From Saprospiraceae bacterium (GTDB taxonomy: Bacteria > Bacteroidota > Bacteroidia > Chitinophagales > Saprospiraceae), in contig JADJVK010000007.1 in assembly GCA_016710625.1 (NCBI GenBank), positions 1 through 64,000 on the forward strand: a DNA stretch of 64,000 nucleotides. Direction: 5' to 3'. Position numbers and translations under genes: made by a program. Below, piece by piece: positions 38,120-48,273 of the stretch. Each line of letters begins with the position of its first letter. Position 1 is the stretch's first letter. Below the pieces are notes generated by a model. It saw only the letters and a program-made list of their open reading frames with translations, was not told the origin of the DNA and searched no databases.

Positions 38120-41100
38120 ATGAAGTTTTTAGGTTTTAATTTTTTGTTTTTTCTATTTGCATCAAGCTCTCTTTTTGCACAGAAAAGTATTTTAATTCAT
38201 AAAGATTTAAGTTGGGAGAAAAACACTGTAGATTTCGAGTCTCCAAATGGGACTATTCTAAAGGCTTATAAATTTACAAATGCTGTTTATCTAAACCAGT
38301 CACCTCAAATTCCACATGTAATTGAAAACTTTAATTTGCCCTCCAACACTACTTTTTCGGCGAGGTTAATGAATGAAAAATATGAATTGTTGGAGAATCC
38401 AATTTCTATTTTAGAAAATTGTAGTGACCAAATAAAATTGACCACAAAAACAAATAATTCTGGAACTAACAATATTGGTTCAGTTTTCTTTTGCCCTATT
38501 CGTAAAATAAGCAATAACCAATATGAAAGATTAGTTGCTTATGATTTGTCAATAATTTTTGAAAATGAAACTACAAATATTGAAAATAGAGGACCTCAGA
38601 ATACTTTCAATTCTGTTTTAGAATCTGGGTCTGTGTATAAATTTTATGTGAATAAAAATGGGTTGTGCAAATTGGATTATAATTTTTTAAAAAATGATTT
38701 AAAAATAGATATTGACAAAATAGATCCAAGAAATATTCATTTATATGGAAATGGTGGATTTGCCCTTCCACAATCAAATAATATAGCGAGAATTGATGAT
38801 TTAACTGAAAATAGTATTTTAGTTAAAGGCGAAGAAGATGGAAAATTTGATGCAGGTGATTTTATAATTTTCAATGCTTTAGGAAGCGACAAATGGGTTC
38901 CATCTGCAAATGGATTTTCAATGTTGAAAAATATTTATGACGACAAATCTTATTATTATATCAAAATTTCTGGAGAAAAAGGTAATCGGATTGTTGAGAA
39001 TAATAACATTGAAAATACAGATTATGTGACGAATACATATAATATTTATGATAGATATGAAAAAGACGAAACCAATTTATTAGCTCGAAGCAAGCCTTCT
39101 GCTCAAGGAGGTGGAAAGCAATGGTATGGAGATTATTTTTTCTCAACTAGAGAAAAGACTTTCACCAATCTTTTTCAATTCAATAAATTAGTAAAGCAAG
39201 ATACCGTTTTTGTAAGTGCTGCTTTTGCAGCCCGCAGCTCCAGTAATTCCTATTTTGAATTATTAGTTAATGGTAATCCACTGAGAACAAATACTATATA
39301 TAATGTTACTTTAGGGGATATTGAAAATGGGTATGCTAGAAAGGGATTTATTAATAATAAACTTTTATTAAATGATGATAATATTAGTGTTACAATAAAA
39401 TATCCGAATAATGGTGTAACAAGTGAAGGTTGGGTGGATTTCATTGAAGTTAATGGTAGAGCTGAGTTAGCTTATCAACAAAATAAATCCTTATATTTCA
39501 GAGATTTAAGATATTTGGATTTTGCTACCACATCATATAAAATTGCAAATGCAAATAGTAATTTAATAGTATGGGATATTACAGACCCTTACAAGCCATT
39601 GGCTCAAAAATATAATTTGGTTGGCACTGATTTGTCGTTTGGTTCCCAATCAAATAGCTTAAAACAATATGCAGCTTTTTCCATTAATGATAATTTCCAA
39701 TCTGCAACAGCTATAGGAAAAATCGATCCACAAAATATTCATGGAACGGACAATGTGGATATGGCAATTATCTATTATAAAAGTTTTGAGAAACAAGCTA
39801 AGCAATTAGCAGATTTTAGAAAAACAAACGGACTAAGTGTTGCTACCATTTTAGTAGATCAAATTTATAATGAATTTTCATCTGGGGCAACTGACCCAAC
39901 TGCTATCAGAGATTTTGCAAAAATGCTATTCGATAGAAATAAAAATAAATTCAAATATTTACTCCTTTTTGGTGATGGCTCTTTTGATTATAAAGGATTG
40001 ATGAATGGCTCTAGCAATACCAGTTTTATACCAGTATATGAAACTGATGAGTCTTTAGCTCCTATAGAATCTTACCCGACAGATGATTATTATGCTTTAT
40101 TAACGAATGATGAAGGATATGAAAGCTCTAATGGATCGCTAAAAGGAGCTTTAGATATTGCAGTTGGTCGATTGACCGTAACTACTGCTGATGAAGCTCA
40201 AGATGTGGTGGATAAAATCATCCGTTATGAATCGAGCCCAGCTTGTTTAGGGGATTGGAGGAATAGAATAATGTTTGTTGGAGACGATGAAGATGGGAAT
40301 TTGCATACTAGCCAAATTGATGGAATTGCGAATAAAGTAAGTGTAAAGAATAAGATTTTTAATCAAGATAAAGTTTTCTTTGATGCAACCCAAAGATTAG
40401 TTTCTAGTGGTGGTGCAAGATATCCCTATGCTACTGAGCAAATCAATAGAAATATTGATAATGGAGTTATGACAGTCAATTATTTAGGGCATGGTGGACC
40501 GACAGCTTGGGCACAAGAAAGAGTACTTACCTTGAATGATGTTTTATCATGGACAAATAGCAATAAGTTGCCCTTGTTTGTCACAGCTACTTGTTCTTTT
40601 TCTGGCTATGATGATCCAACAAGAGTTTCGGCAGGGGAGGAAATATTATTGAAATCAAATGGTGGTGCAATAGCTTTGTTCTCCACAGTTCGCCCTGTGT
40701 ATGCTCATTCGAATGAAAGGTTAACATTAGCCGTTTTCGATACCATTTACGGAAGACAACAGAACCAACCAATGAGATTGGGTGAAATTCTGAGAGTGGG
40801 TAAAAATATGAATTCAACAGACACAATAGATTCAAATGCAAGAAAATTCACTTTATTAGGCGACCCAGCAACTCGATTGGCATTGCCTAGATATAATGTG
40901 GTAACTACTAAAATCAGAGGAAAACAAATTGATATTTCTAATCCAGATACTTTAAAGGCTTTCCAAAAAGTTGCAGTTGAAGGATTTATAGCGAACGATG
41001 ATGGTTCGATATTGAGTTCATTTAATGGCTCAATTGTTGTAACATTATACGATAAAATAGTAACTACCAAGACTTTGGGTCAAGGAGAACATAATTCGCC

Positions 41101-41987
41101 TTATCCATACACTATTCAAAAAACGATACTTTTCAAAGGAAATGCCAGTGTGACTAATGGTGCTTTTAAAATTACTATTATTGTTCCAAAAGACATTGAC
41201 TATAAATATGGATTAGGTAAAATAAGTTATTATGCGTCGGATAATAAAATAATCGATGCTGCTGGATTCCATTTGGTAAATGTCGGAGGAACGGATAATA
41301 GCATTCCAATTGACAATAAAGGACCAGTGGTAAATGTATTTATGAATGATGATAAATTTATTTTTGGTGGTTTGACAGACCAAAATCCATTATTATACGT
41401 TAAGCTATCTGACGATAACGGAATCAACTTAAGTAATGCAAGTGTTGGGCATGATTTAGTAGCAATTTTGGATAATAATACACAAAATTCCTACATTTTG
41501 AATCAGTATTATGAAAGTTCGAAGGATGATTATACGAAAGGAGATTTAAAATACCCTTTAAAGAATTTGAGTGAAGGGGAAACATACAATTACTGTGAAG
41601 GCTTGGGATACATTTAATAACTCAGGTGAAGGAAATACAGAATTTATTGTTTCATTGAGTGCCGTTTCAGCATTAGAGCAAGTTTTAAATTATCCAAATC
41701 CGTTTACAACCAAAACTGGATTTCAATTTAAACATAAATACCCAGGTCAACTATTAGATATTCAAATACAAATTTTTTCTGTATCAGGATCTTTAGTTAA
41801 AACTATAATAACACAACAATCCTCAGATGGAAATATCGTTAAAGGGATAGAATGGGATGGAAAGGATGATTATGGGGATCAGTTGGCAAGAGGAGTTTAT
41901 ATTTATAAAGTTGCAATAAAGCCATCTGGTAATGCAAATAGCAATTTTTCAGATAGCGATTATGAAAAATTAGTAATTCTAAGATAA
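38120..41987 (+). CDS. porU: Type IX secretion system sortase PorU, interrupted by one extra base
   Basis: PorU is the C25-type cysteine protease at the cell surface that removes the sorting domain from T9SS cargo and links the protein to A-LPS. The catalytic region shows VNYLGHGGPTAWAQERVL (catalytic His) and LFVTATCSFSGYDDP (catalytic Cys) near residue 790-835. A signal peptide ends at LFAQ. The first frame stops at 41617 after 1165 residues. The next frame to 41987 carries the rest, including VLNYPNPFTTKTGF and a CTD ending EKLVILR. The shift lies in GGGG at 41576-41579: with three G the protein reads EGKHTITVKAWDTFNNSGEG, the expected family sequence. The whole protein is about 1288 residues. 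Confidence 0.9.
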
Positions 41988-42026
41988 TTAGTTTTAAAAC
42001 TTTAAGCAAGCAATTTATAATTCCAT

Positions 42027-42034
42027 TATATTTG
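42027..42034 (+). promoter_or_regulatory. -7 promoter element of porV
   Basis: TATATTTG at 42027-42034 fits TAnnTTTG and lies between the porU stop and the porV ATG at 42073. It suggests that porV has its own promoter in addition to readthrough from porU. No clear -33 TTTG is seen. Confidence 0.45.
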
Positions 42035-42072
42035 CAAACTTTTTGGTTAAAATCAAAAATAACAATTTATTT

Positions 42073-43323
42073 ATGAGAAAGATTTTTCTTTATGTTTTTT
42101 CTGCATTTGTTTCAATAATATCCATTGATAATGCAAATGCTCAATGTGTTGTAGTGAACGGACAAAATATAGGACCTGATGGAAAACCATGTATTAATAC
42201 AATTGTTTCTGCTGTTCCTTTTTTGAGAATAACTCCAGATGCAAGATCTGGTGCTATGGGAGATGCAGGGATTGCTTTATCTGCTGATCCAAATGCCATC
42301 CATTTCAATCCATCTAAATTACCTTTTTCTGAAAGCGAAATGGGAGTTGCAATGACTTATACTCCTTGGCTTAGAGCTTTAGGTTTAACGGATGTTTATC
42401 TTGCAAATTTAGCTGGGTACAGAAAAATTGGAGATCGTCAAGCTGTTGGTATTGGTTTGAAATATTTTAATTTAGGAAGTATCAATTTCACGGATGAGGC
42501 TGGAGTACCATTAGGAACAGGTCGTCCGAATGAATTTGAGATTTCTGCAACTTATGCTAGAAAATTATCAAGCAATTTTGGATTGTCTTTAAGTGGTAAA
42601 TATATTTACTCAAACTTAGCTGCTGGCCAACAAATCGGTTCAGTAACTATAAAAGCAGCTAATGCTTTTGCTGTAGATTTTGGAGCTACTTATATTACTC
42701 AAACTAATTTTTCTGGAATCAAATCAGATTTAGCTTTAGGATTAGCAATTTCGAATATAGGTTCAAAAATAACTTATACTCAATCTATCAATAAAGATTA
42801 TTTGCCACAGAATATTGGTATCGGTGCAGCATGGAATTTCCATATTGATGAATATAATTCATTAACTTTTGCTTTAGATATCAATAAACTATTGGTACCT
42901 ACACCAGTTCCTGCTAAGCTTACTGATTCGAATAATAATACTATTCCTAATCCAGAATATGATAAAAATGGAAATTCAATTCCTGACTATAAAGAAAAAT
43001 CACCAATCTCTGCTGCTTTGAGCTCATTTGGCGATGCATCTGGTAGTGAAGAATTGAGAGAATTAACTTATTCTGCTGGTGCTGAATATTGGTATGATAA
43101 GCAATTTGCAGTAAGAGCAGGTTACTATTATGAAGATAATACAAAAGGTGCTAGAAAATACTTTACTGTTGGTTTAGGACTAAAATATAATATTTTTGGA
43201 ATGAATTTTTCATATTTAGTTCCTACTACAAACCAAAGAAATCCATTGGATAATACCTTAAGATTCTCTTTGTTATTTGATTTTGCTCCTGTAAAAGAAG
43301 AAGCAACTCCAGTAACTGAGTAG
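42073..43323 (+). CDS. porV: Type IX secretion outer-membrane protein PorV (LptO)
   Basis: PorV is an FadL-like outer-membrane barrel that shuttles T9SS cargo from the translocon to the PorU attachment complex. The N-terminus (MRKIFLYVFSAFVSIISIDNANAQ) is a signal peptide. PFLRITPDARSGAMGDAGIALSADPNAIHFNPSKLPF is the family signature. A barrel of alternating strands fills the rest, ending LRFSLLFDFAPV. ATG 42073 is chosen over an in-frame TTG at 42043, which lies just after the -7 box. At about 416 residues it matches known PorV. The porU-porV order is conserved in Bacteroidota. Confidence 0.94.
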   Translation: MRKIFLYVFSAFVSIISIDNANAQCVVVNGQNIGPDGKPCINTIVSAVPFLRITPDARSGAMGDAGIALSADPNAIHFNPSKLPFSESEMGVAMTYTPWLRALGLTDVYLANLAGYRKIGDRQAVGIGLKYFNLGSINFTDEAGVPLGTGRPNEFEISATYARKLSSNFGLSLSGKYIYSNLAAGQQIGSVTIKAANAFAVDFGATYITQTNFSGIKSDLALGLAISNIGSKITYTQSINKDYLPQNIGIGAAWNFHIDEYNSLTFALDINKLLVPTPVPAKLTDSNNNTIPNPEYDKNGNSIPDYKEKSPISAALSSFGDASGSEELRELTYSAGAEYWYDKQFAVRAGYYYEDNTKGARKYFTVGLGLKYNIFGMNFSYLVPTTNQRNPLDNTLRFSLLFDFAPVKEEATPVTE

Positions 43324-43344
43324 ATAATTTTATTTAAAGGTTTT

Positions 43345-43381
43345 AAAAAAGCCATCTCTTTTCTTAAGGGATGGCTTTTTT
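43345..43381. terminator. Bidirectional terminator between porV and the carbonic-anhydrase-like gene
   Basis: An A run, GCCATCTCTT, a short loop, AAGGGATGGC and a T run make a symmetric hairpin with runs on both sides (one G-U pair). It can stop transcription from porV and from the converging gene that ends at 43383. Confidence 0.85.
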
Positions 43382-43382
43382 A

Positions 43383-43976
43383 TTATTGTTTAATTTTATT
43401 CCAAGTTTGATACAATTTTTCCTGACTAGGCCTATTTTCGGGTATTTCATTTAAAGGTTCACATGGTGTTAGATACTGAAAACATTCTTCAGGTAAGTGT
43501 TGGTAGAGCCTTGTTCCCATTGTCTTCCAGTTAATCATTTCATCTGTAACGGTTTTGATTATTTTTCCAGGATTGCCTACCACTAAGCTTCTTGCAGGAA
43601 TTTTTTCATTAGCTTTTATGAATGTCAATGCACCTACAATACATTCATCACCCATCTCTACTTCATCCATTATTACAGAATTCATCCCTATCATACAGTT
43701 TTTTCCTATGGAAGCACCATGTATAATGGCACCATGCCCTATGTGAGCACCTGCTCTCAGATAAACGGTAACTCCAGGAAACATGTGGATTGTGCAATTT
43801 TCTTGTACATTACAACCATCTTCAATAACAATTCCGCCCCAATCACCCCTAATCGCTGCTCCTGGACCGATATAAACATCTTTTCCGATAATAACATTAC
43901 CAGTTACCACAGCTTGAGGATGTACAAAAGAACTCGGATGAACTACAGGGATGAAACCATTAAATGCATAAAACAT
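43383..43976 (-). CDS. Gamma-carbonic-anhydrase/PaaY-like hexapeptide protein
   Basis: This 197-residue left-handed beta-helix protein carries the hexapeptide repeat PVVHPSSFVHPQAVVTGNVIIGKDVYIGPGAAIRGDWG. CTIHMFPGVTVYLRAGAHIGHGAIIHGASIGKNC gives the three histidines that bind metal in the gamma class. Members include PaaY/CaiE-type thioesterase-like proteins and gamma carbonic anhydrases, which cannot be separated by eye. The catalytic glutamate seen in the archaeal enzyme is not evident. The gene follows punA on the same strand after 9 bases, forming a two-gene operon. Confidence 0.85.
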   Translation of the reverse strand: MFYAFNGFIPVVHPSSFVHPQAVVTGNVIIGKDVYIGPGAAIRGDWGGIVIEDGCNVQENCTIHMFPGVTVYLRAGAHIGHGAIIHGASIGKNCMIGMNSVIMDEVEMGDECIVGALTFIKANEKIPARSLVVGNPGKIIKTVTDEMINWKTMGTRLYQHLPEECFQYLTPCEPLNEIPENRPSQEKLYQTWNKIKQ

Positions 43977-43985
43977 AATATAGAT

Positions 43986-44807
43986 TTAAAGTGATGAAAT
44001 GATTTCGGTGAAAATTCTTCTTAACTTTGGTTCTGTTTCTCTGCCCACTGCTATCACGTCTTCCACAGAGGTTTCTCTAATTAATTCTGGTGGATAACAT
44101 TGGTTAGATACAACTGAAGCTGCCAGTAAAGTCATTCCAGCATGTTTCGAAACAATAGCTTCAGGAACTGTGGACATACCTACCAAATCTGCACCCATTC
44201 TATTCATCATGATGTATTCAGCTTTAGTCTCAAGATTTGGACCCATTAAAGCTGCATAGACACCAGTATGGGCTCTAATTTGATATTTTTTAGCTATTTC
44301 TAAGCTTTTTGCAACAAGTATCGGATCATAAACATCCATCATATCTGGAAATCTAACGCCTAATCTTTCATCATTTACACCTCTTAAAGGATTGTCGCCT
44401 AACAGATTAATATGATCGTTCAGAAAAACAATATCTCCAGGAACCAAATGTTGATTCACACTGCCAGCCACATTGCTCATAAAAAGATATTGAATATTGA
44501 GAGCTTTCATCACTCTTACTGGGAAGGTAACTTGTTTCATATCGTAACCTTCATAATAGTGAAATCTGCCCCCCAATGCCATAACTTTCTTATTGTTTAG
44601 GGTGCCAAGAATCAACTTGCTTTGATGGCTTTGTACTGTAGAAGTAGGGAAATGAGGGATATTTTGATAAGGAATCTCAGCAACCACTTCGATATCTTCG
44701 AGCATTCCATTTAATCCTGTTCCAAAAATTAACCCAATTTCTGGTTCAAAAGAAGTAATGCTTTTAATATAATTTTTGGCTTCAACAATTTTATCAAAAT
44801 AATCCAT
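43986..44807 (-). CDS. punA: Purine-nucleoside phosphorylase
   Basis: This enzyme phosphorolyses inosine and guanosine to base and ribose-1-phosphate for purine salvage. It is a trimeric-type (PNP-I) protein of 273 residues: GLIFGTGLNGML near residue 27, PHFPTSTVQSHQSKLILG, the phosphate/substrate loop GGRFHYYEGYDMKQVTFPVRVM, SNVAGSVNQHLVPGDIVFLNDHIN, and MGADLVGMSTVPEAIVSKHAGM with the conserved Met and Glu that hold the base. It is translated upstream of the hexapeptide gene in the same operon. Confidence 0.95.
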   Translation of the reverse strand: MDYFDKIVEAKNYIKSITSFEPEIGLIFGTGLNGMLEDIEVVAEIPYQNIPHFPTSTVQSHQSKLILGTLNNKKVMALGGRFHYYEGYDMKQVTFPVRVMKALNIQYLFMSNVAGSVNQHLVPGDIVFLNDHINLLGDNPLRGVNDERLGVRFPDMMDVYDPILVAKSLEIAKKYQIRAHTGVYAALMGPNLETKAEYIMMNRMGADLVGMSTVPEAIVSKHAGMTLLAASVVSNQCYPPELIRETSVEDVIAVGRETEPKLRRIFTEIISSL

Positions 44808-45142
44808 AATATTAAATTTGGGCTAAAATATAAAAACCTCTTAGCATTCACAACCTTTATTGCAAATACTAAGAGGTTTTATTATAAATAATCAGTTTTA
44901 GAAACGGCTTTTGAGACTGTGCACTTTTAATTTAGACAATTCTTCTATTTTGGATATATTCATAGGGATAAAAAACATCAGCTTTTGGGATAAGCTTTTA
45001 AAACAGTTTTTGGAAAAAAATCGGGATTGTGTGAAATGTTTTTCGAGTAAGTATAATCGAATTTGATTTTTGTTTTTGATTTTAAGAAATCTGAGGTGAT
45101 AAACTTTTTATATCACCCCAGTAATCTCTTAATAAGAGCATA
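44808..45142. other. 335-base gap between punA and the 1003-codon cargo gene
   Basis: No gene is seen. A 12-bp stem (AAAACCTCTTAG/CTAAGAGGTTTT) with a 24-base loop at 44833-44880 has U-rich ends on both strands and could end transcription from the cargo gene. A second small hairpin (GGTGATA/TATCACC) lies near 45098-45120. The remainder is AT-rich. No transposase, tRNA or riboswitch pattern was recognised. Confidence 0.55.
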
Positions 45143-48049
45143 TTATCGAATAATAACCTTTCCACTATTTACCAATTGATTTTTGGATTCAATTTTGAAC
45201 ACATATAAACCACTTGGTAAATCGGCACTTGACACTTGGAAGCTATTCGACAATATGTTTTGCGAATATTTTAACTTTCCTTCGAGATCATACAATGAGA
45301 ACCTACCTTCTTTAAGATCCATTCCTTGTATCTCTATGATTGCGAAATCTTTAATCGGATTTGGGAAGACTTTTACGTCCACATGTACATTTGGAAGTTC
45401 TGAATTTGAGGTTATTATTTTAATAAAGTTTAATCCAATGGTGTGGCAAACTGTATTTGTTTGAGCAACTGTTAAGTCGTCAAAAATCACATTTGCATTG
45501 TTACAGATTCTAGTCCCTAATTGTAACTCTGCTTTAGGGTATATTGAGAATTTAATAAAACTTCTTTCGTTTGGTAAAAGCTTTATTGAATCCATTATAA
45601 ATTTTACGATTCCTTTATTATACAATTCCCATTTGTAAGGGAACGAAGCAGCCCCAAATCTGAAGGTCTCAGCTGCTAAATTTGCTGGTAATGAGTCAAT
45701 TATGACAATTCGTGAAATGGTGTCTGAACTTTCATTGGTGAAACTCAATACATATTTTAATTCTGTATTATTTTCAATATAGTTTTCAGATCCATAGCCT
45801 TTAGGATAGCCTCTCTTTTCAAGAGCAATTGGTGCAATACTACTTTCGCTATTATCTATAACTTTAAATAATTCTTCGTCGTCTTCTGCATATTGGGTTA
45901 CATATCCTTTAGATTGTTTGGTCGCATTTGTTGCTTCACATCCTTCAATAGAGATGGTTGGCCTGCTCTTTCCTGGGTGATTTGTACTTTGATTAGATAT
46001 TGCTCTAAAAGTACCACCAGTGGCAGCAAATGCTAATTCTATGGATTCTTGAGGTAAAAGAGATTGAATTATTGGTCTTTGTAAGAAAATTAATTCATCT
46101 TCTACTATTTCATATTTTAATTCATTGGGTGTTGATGGAGCTACTCCTTTATTGATAAAATTAAATCTAACTGAATCTCCATCGCATTTTCCTGTAATTT
46201 GAATACTTGATTTATTCCAAGAAGCTGCTGGCGTTAAACAATTGCTATCAGGATAAATGTGTGCATTTACTTGATATGTTTGACCAATTGCTTTAGTATC
46301 ACAAGAAGATTTTGTGATAACTTTGAATGTACCAAAATTTCCAGGGGCTATATCACCCAAGTTAAATCTTAATACATTCCCATTTTGAGCACTCCATTGT
46401 GTACTACTACCTAAAATATTTAGTTTTTTATCAAAATCTATTATTGCATAGGCATCCTTTGCCATTACAGTACCAGGATTGGTGTATGCGATAGTATATT
46501 CTGTATTAGCACAATGTTTTATTGTTGGGGTTGAAATATCGATTTCCAAATCTGAGCAATCAGTTTTACTTCTTGCAGCAAAAGATGGAACGTAAAATAT
46601 TTGGTTGTTTTTTAAAGTGACATTAAAACTACTTTGGCATACTGTCCAATACTTGGAAGGTGGAATCGCTGTGATAAAATACGTACCGGTATCTTGATTT
46701 ATTTGATAGTATCCGGCAGTATCCGTAGTAGCAAAATAAGTTTTTGGTCCAACAGATTTAATAATCCATCCCTTTAGATATCTCTCATTCAAGTCTTTTG
46801 TGCAATTCCCATTTAGGTCTTCAAAAACAAGACCATTGATAATATTATTGTTAATATTTCCGTTTCCGTCAATTTTAGTAACGAAAACATTTGGAAATGC
46901 ACTTCCTCCTCCCACATCTATGGATCCAGCCATTACTGCTCCACCGACATTTGTAGGGATAATTCCAAATGGAATATCTAATGTGGAAACATTAATTCTT
47001 TTTGTCCAAAGACTATCACAAGTGAATGGATTTGTTTTTAGGATTACAAAATCGGTATAGGCAGGGTTACCAGTTTCTAGGATGCTTGCAGAAATGATAG
47101 CATTGCCATCGGGGGTAATTGCTATTTGATTCGTGATAACTACATCTACTACAAGTGATGAAAAGGTTTTGGATGATTGTGAAATTACTCCGGTACTGGT
47201 AATTCTGGCATTAATAATACTTATAAGGTTTTGAGACTCGGATTGTGTTAAAAAGAAGTAGTTTTCCCCTCCCAAGAAGACTACTGAATAAATTTCTTTG
47301 CCAAAATTACTTATAGTTGTAAGGTCTTTGGAATAGGCAGCTTCTACATCTAGTGCTGCATTGGTTTTCAGAATGAAAGCTCCATCCGGACTTGATACAT
47401 GGCTAGCTTTTCCAACCATAACTATCCCGCCGTCAGGGGATTGTGTAATACAGTTTACATACTCTTTTAGATCAGTTTGGTAGGTTTTTGGTGTGGTAAG
47501 TACTTGCCCGTTGGCATCGTATTTTACCCAAAAAACATCAGAATTAGTATTTGAAATTGTGTGATTACCTGCTACTATATATTCATTATTTGAAGTTACT
47601 TTCAATGCTGTTGCATTATCCTCCTCTCCAGTTGTACCGAATTTAGTCGGTCCCCAGATTACTTCTCCTAAATGATTTATTTTTGTTATAAAAGGGTCAT
47701 AATCAGCATTTAGTAATTTTTGTTTTCCTACGATGACGTAATTTCCGTCAGGAGTAGCTTCCATTTTGGAAGGTTCGAAAATATAACTATTGCTAATTAA
47801 TTTATCCCATTGCTTATTTCCATCCCCATCAATTTTCATTACTCTGAGGTTTCTTTTGATTCCTCCTGACACTTCATCATCCGTGAAAGCAATGATATAA
47901 CCACCGTCTTTAGTAGCAACGATTGCTTTCCCTTCTTGATTGTTCGTAGAGTTGCCATACGACTTTTGCCAACTTTGAGCAACTCCTACAACAGAGAATT
48001 GAAGTAGAATTGCGATAGTTAAGAAAAATTGTATGTACTGACGGATCAT
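45143..48049 (-). CDS. Large T9SS-sorted surface protein with propeller-like repeats
   Basis: A signal peptide (MIRQYIQFFLTIAILLQFSVVGVAQ) starts at ATG 48049, which is chosen because a promoter lies at 48090-48121, inside the longer open frame that reaches 48154. Repeats of the kind GGYIIAFTDD and VMKIDGDGNKQWDKLI (about residues 30-400) suggest a beta-propeller. A SdrD-B/prealbumin-like domain (VFEDLNGNCTKDLNERYLKG) follows. A DUF11/DUF7619-like surface domain (YVLSFTNESSDTISRIVIIDSLP) comes next. The C-terminus is a T9SS sorting domain (VKVFPNPIKD to GKVIIR). It is therefore exported and surface-attached. Its job (adhesin or cell-cell interaction) is inference. Confidence 0.85.
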   Translation of the reverse strand: MIRQYIQFFLTIAILLQFSVVGVAQSWQKSYGNSTNNQEGKAIVATKDGGYIIAFTDDEVSGGIKRNLRVMKIDGDGNKQWDKLISNSYIFEPSKMEATPDGNYVIVGKQKLLNADYDPFITKINHLGEVIWGPTKFGTTGEEDNATALKVTSNNEYIVAGNHTISNTNSDVFWVKYDANGQVLTTPKTYQTDLKEYVNCITQSPDGGIVMVGKASHVSSPDGAFILKTNAALDVEAAYSKDLTTISNFGKEIYSVVFLGGENYFFLTQSESQNLISIINARITSTGVISQSSKTFSSLVVDVVITNQIAITPDGNAIISASILETGNPAYTDFVILKTNPFTCDSLWTKRINVSTLDIPFGIIPTNVGGAVMAGSIDVGGGSAFPNVFVTKIDGNGNINNNIINGLVFEDLNGNCTKDLNERYLKGWIIKSVGPKTYFATTDTAGYYQINQDTGTYFITAIPPSKYWTVCQSSFNVTLKNNQIFYVPSFAARSKTDCSDLEIDISTPTIKHCANTEYTIAYTNPGTVMAKDAYAIIDFDKKLNILGSSTQWSAQNGNVLRFNLGDIAPGNFGTFKVITKSSCDTKAIGQTYQVNAHIYPDSNCLTPAASWNKSSIQITGKCDGDSVRFNFINKGVAPSTPNELKYEIVEDELIFLQRPIIQSLLPQESIELAFAATGGTFRAISNQSTNHPGKSRPTISIEGCEATNATKQSKGYVTQYAEDDEELFKVIDNSESSIAPIALEKRGYPKGYGSENYIENNTELKYVLSFTNESSDTISRIVIIDSLPANLAAETFRFGAASFPYKWELYNKGIVKFIMDSIKLLPNERSFIKFSIYPKAELQLGTRICNNANVIFDDLTVAQTNTVCHTIGLNFIKIITSNSELPNVHVDVKVFPNPIKDFAIIEIQGMDLKEGRFSLYDLEGKLKYSQNILSNSFQVSSADLPSGLYVFKIESKNQLVNSGKVIIR

Positions 48050-48089
48050 AATCTTTTCGTTATTTTTTAAATAAACTCTTTTGACAATA

Positions 48090-48121
48090 CAAAGGTGCAA
48101 TAACATTTTCCTAGAAACAAA
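48090..48121 (-). promoter_or_regulatory. Promoter of the large T9SS cargo gene
   Basis: On the minus strand TTTG at 48118-48121 and CACCTTTG at 48090-48097 (one mismatch) are separated by 20 bases. This places initiation about 40 bases before ATG 48049 and supports that start. Confidence 0.5.
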
Positions 48122-48273
48122 GACAAAAAAAGGCATTTGTTGAATAGATTTCATAGTATAAATTTCTATTTTATCATTTAAAATATTTGTAAAATATTAA
48201 AATACAAACATTTAAATAGGTTTTATATTCGATAAAAATATTACATTTGTTGAGCAAAAATAATTTTTTATTT

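Noticed and set aside
36815..43323. A new secretion system around the outer-membrane genes
   Set aside because: All three genes match known T9SS parts (PorP/SprF-like, PorU, PorV) in a known arrangement.
44890..45000. Possible transposase relic in the gap after punA
   Set aside because: A few bases resemble insertion-sequence ends, but no reading frame, inverted repeats or target duplication can be supported.
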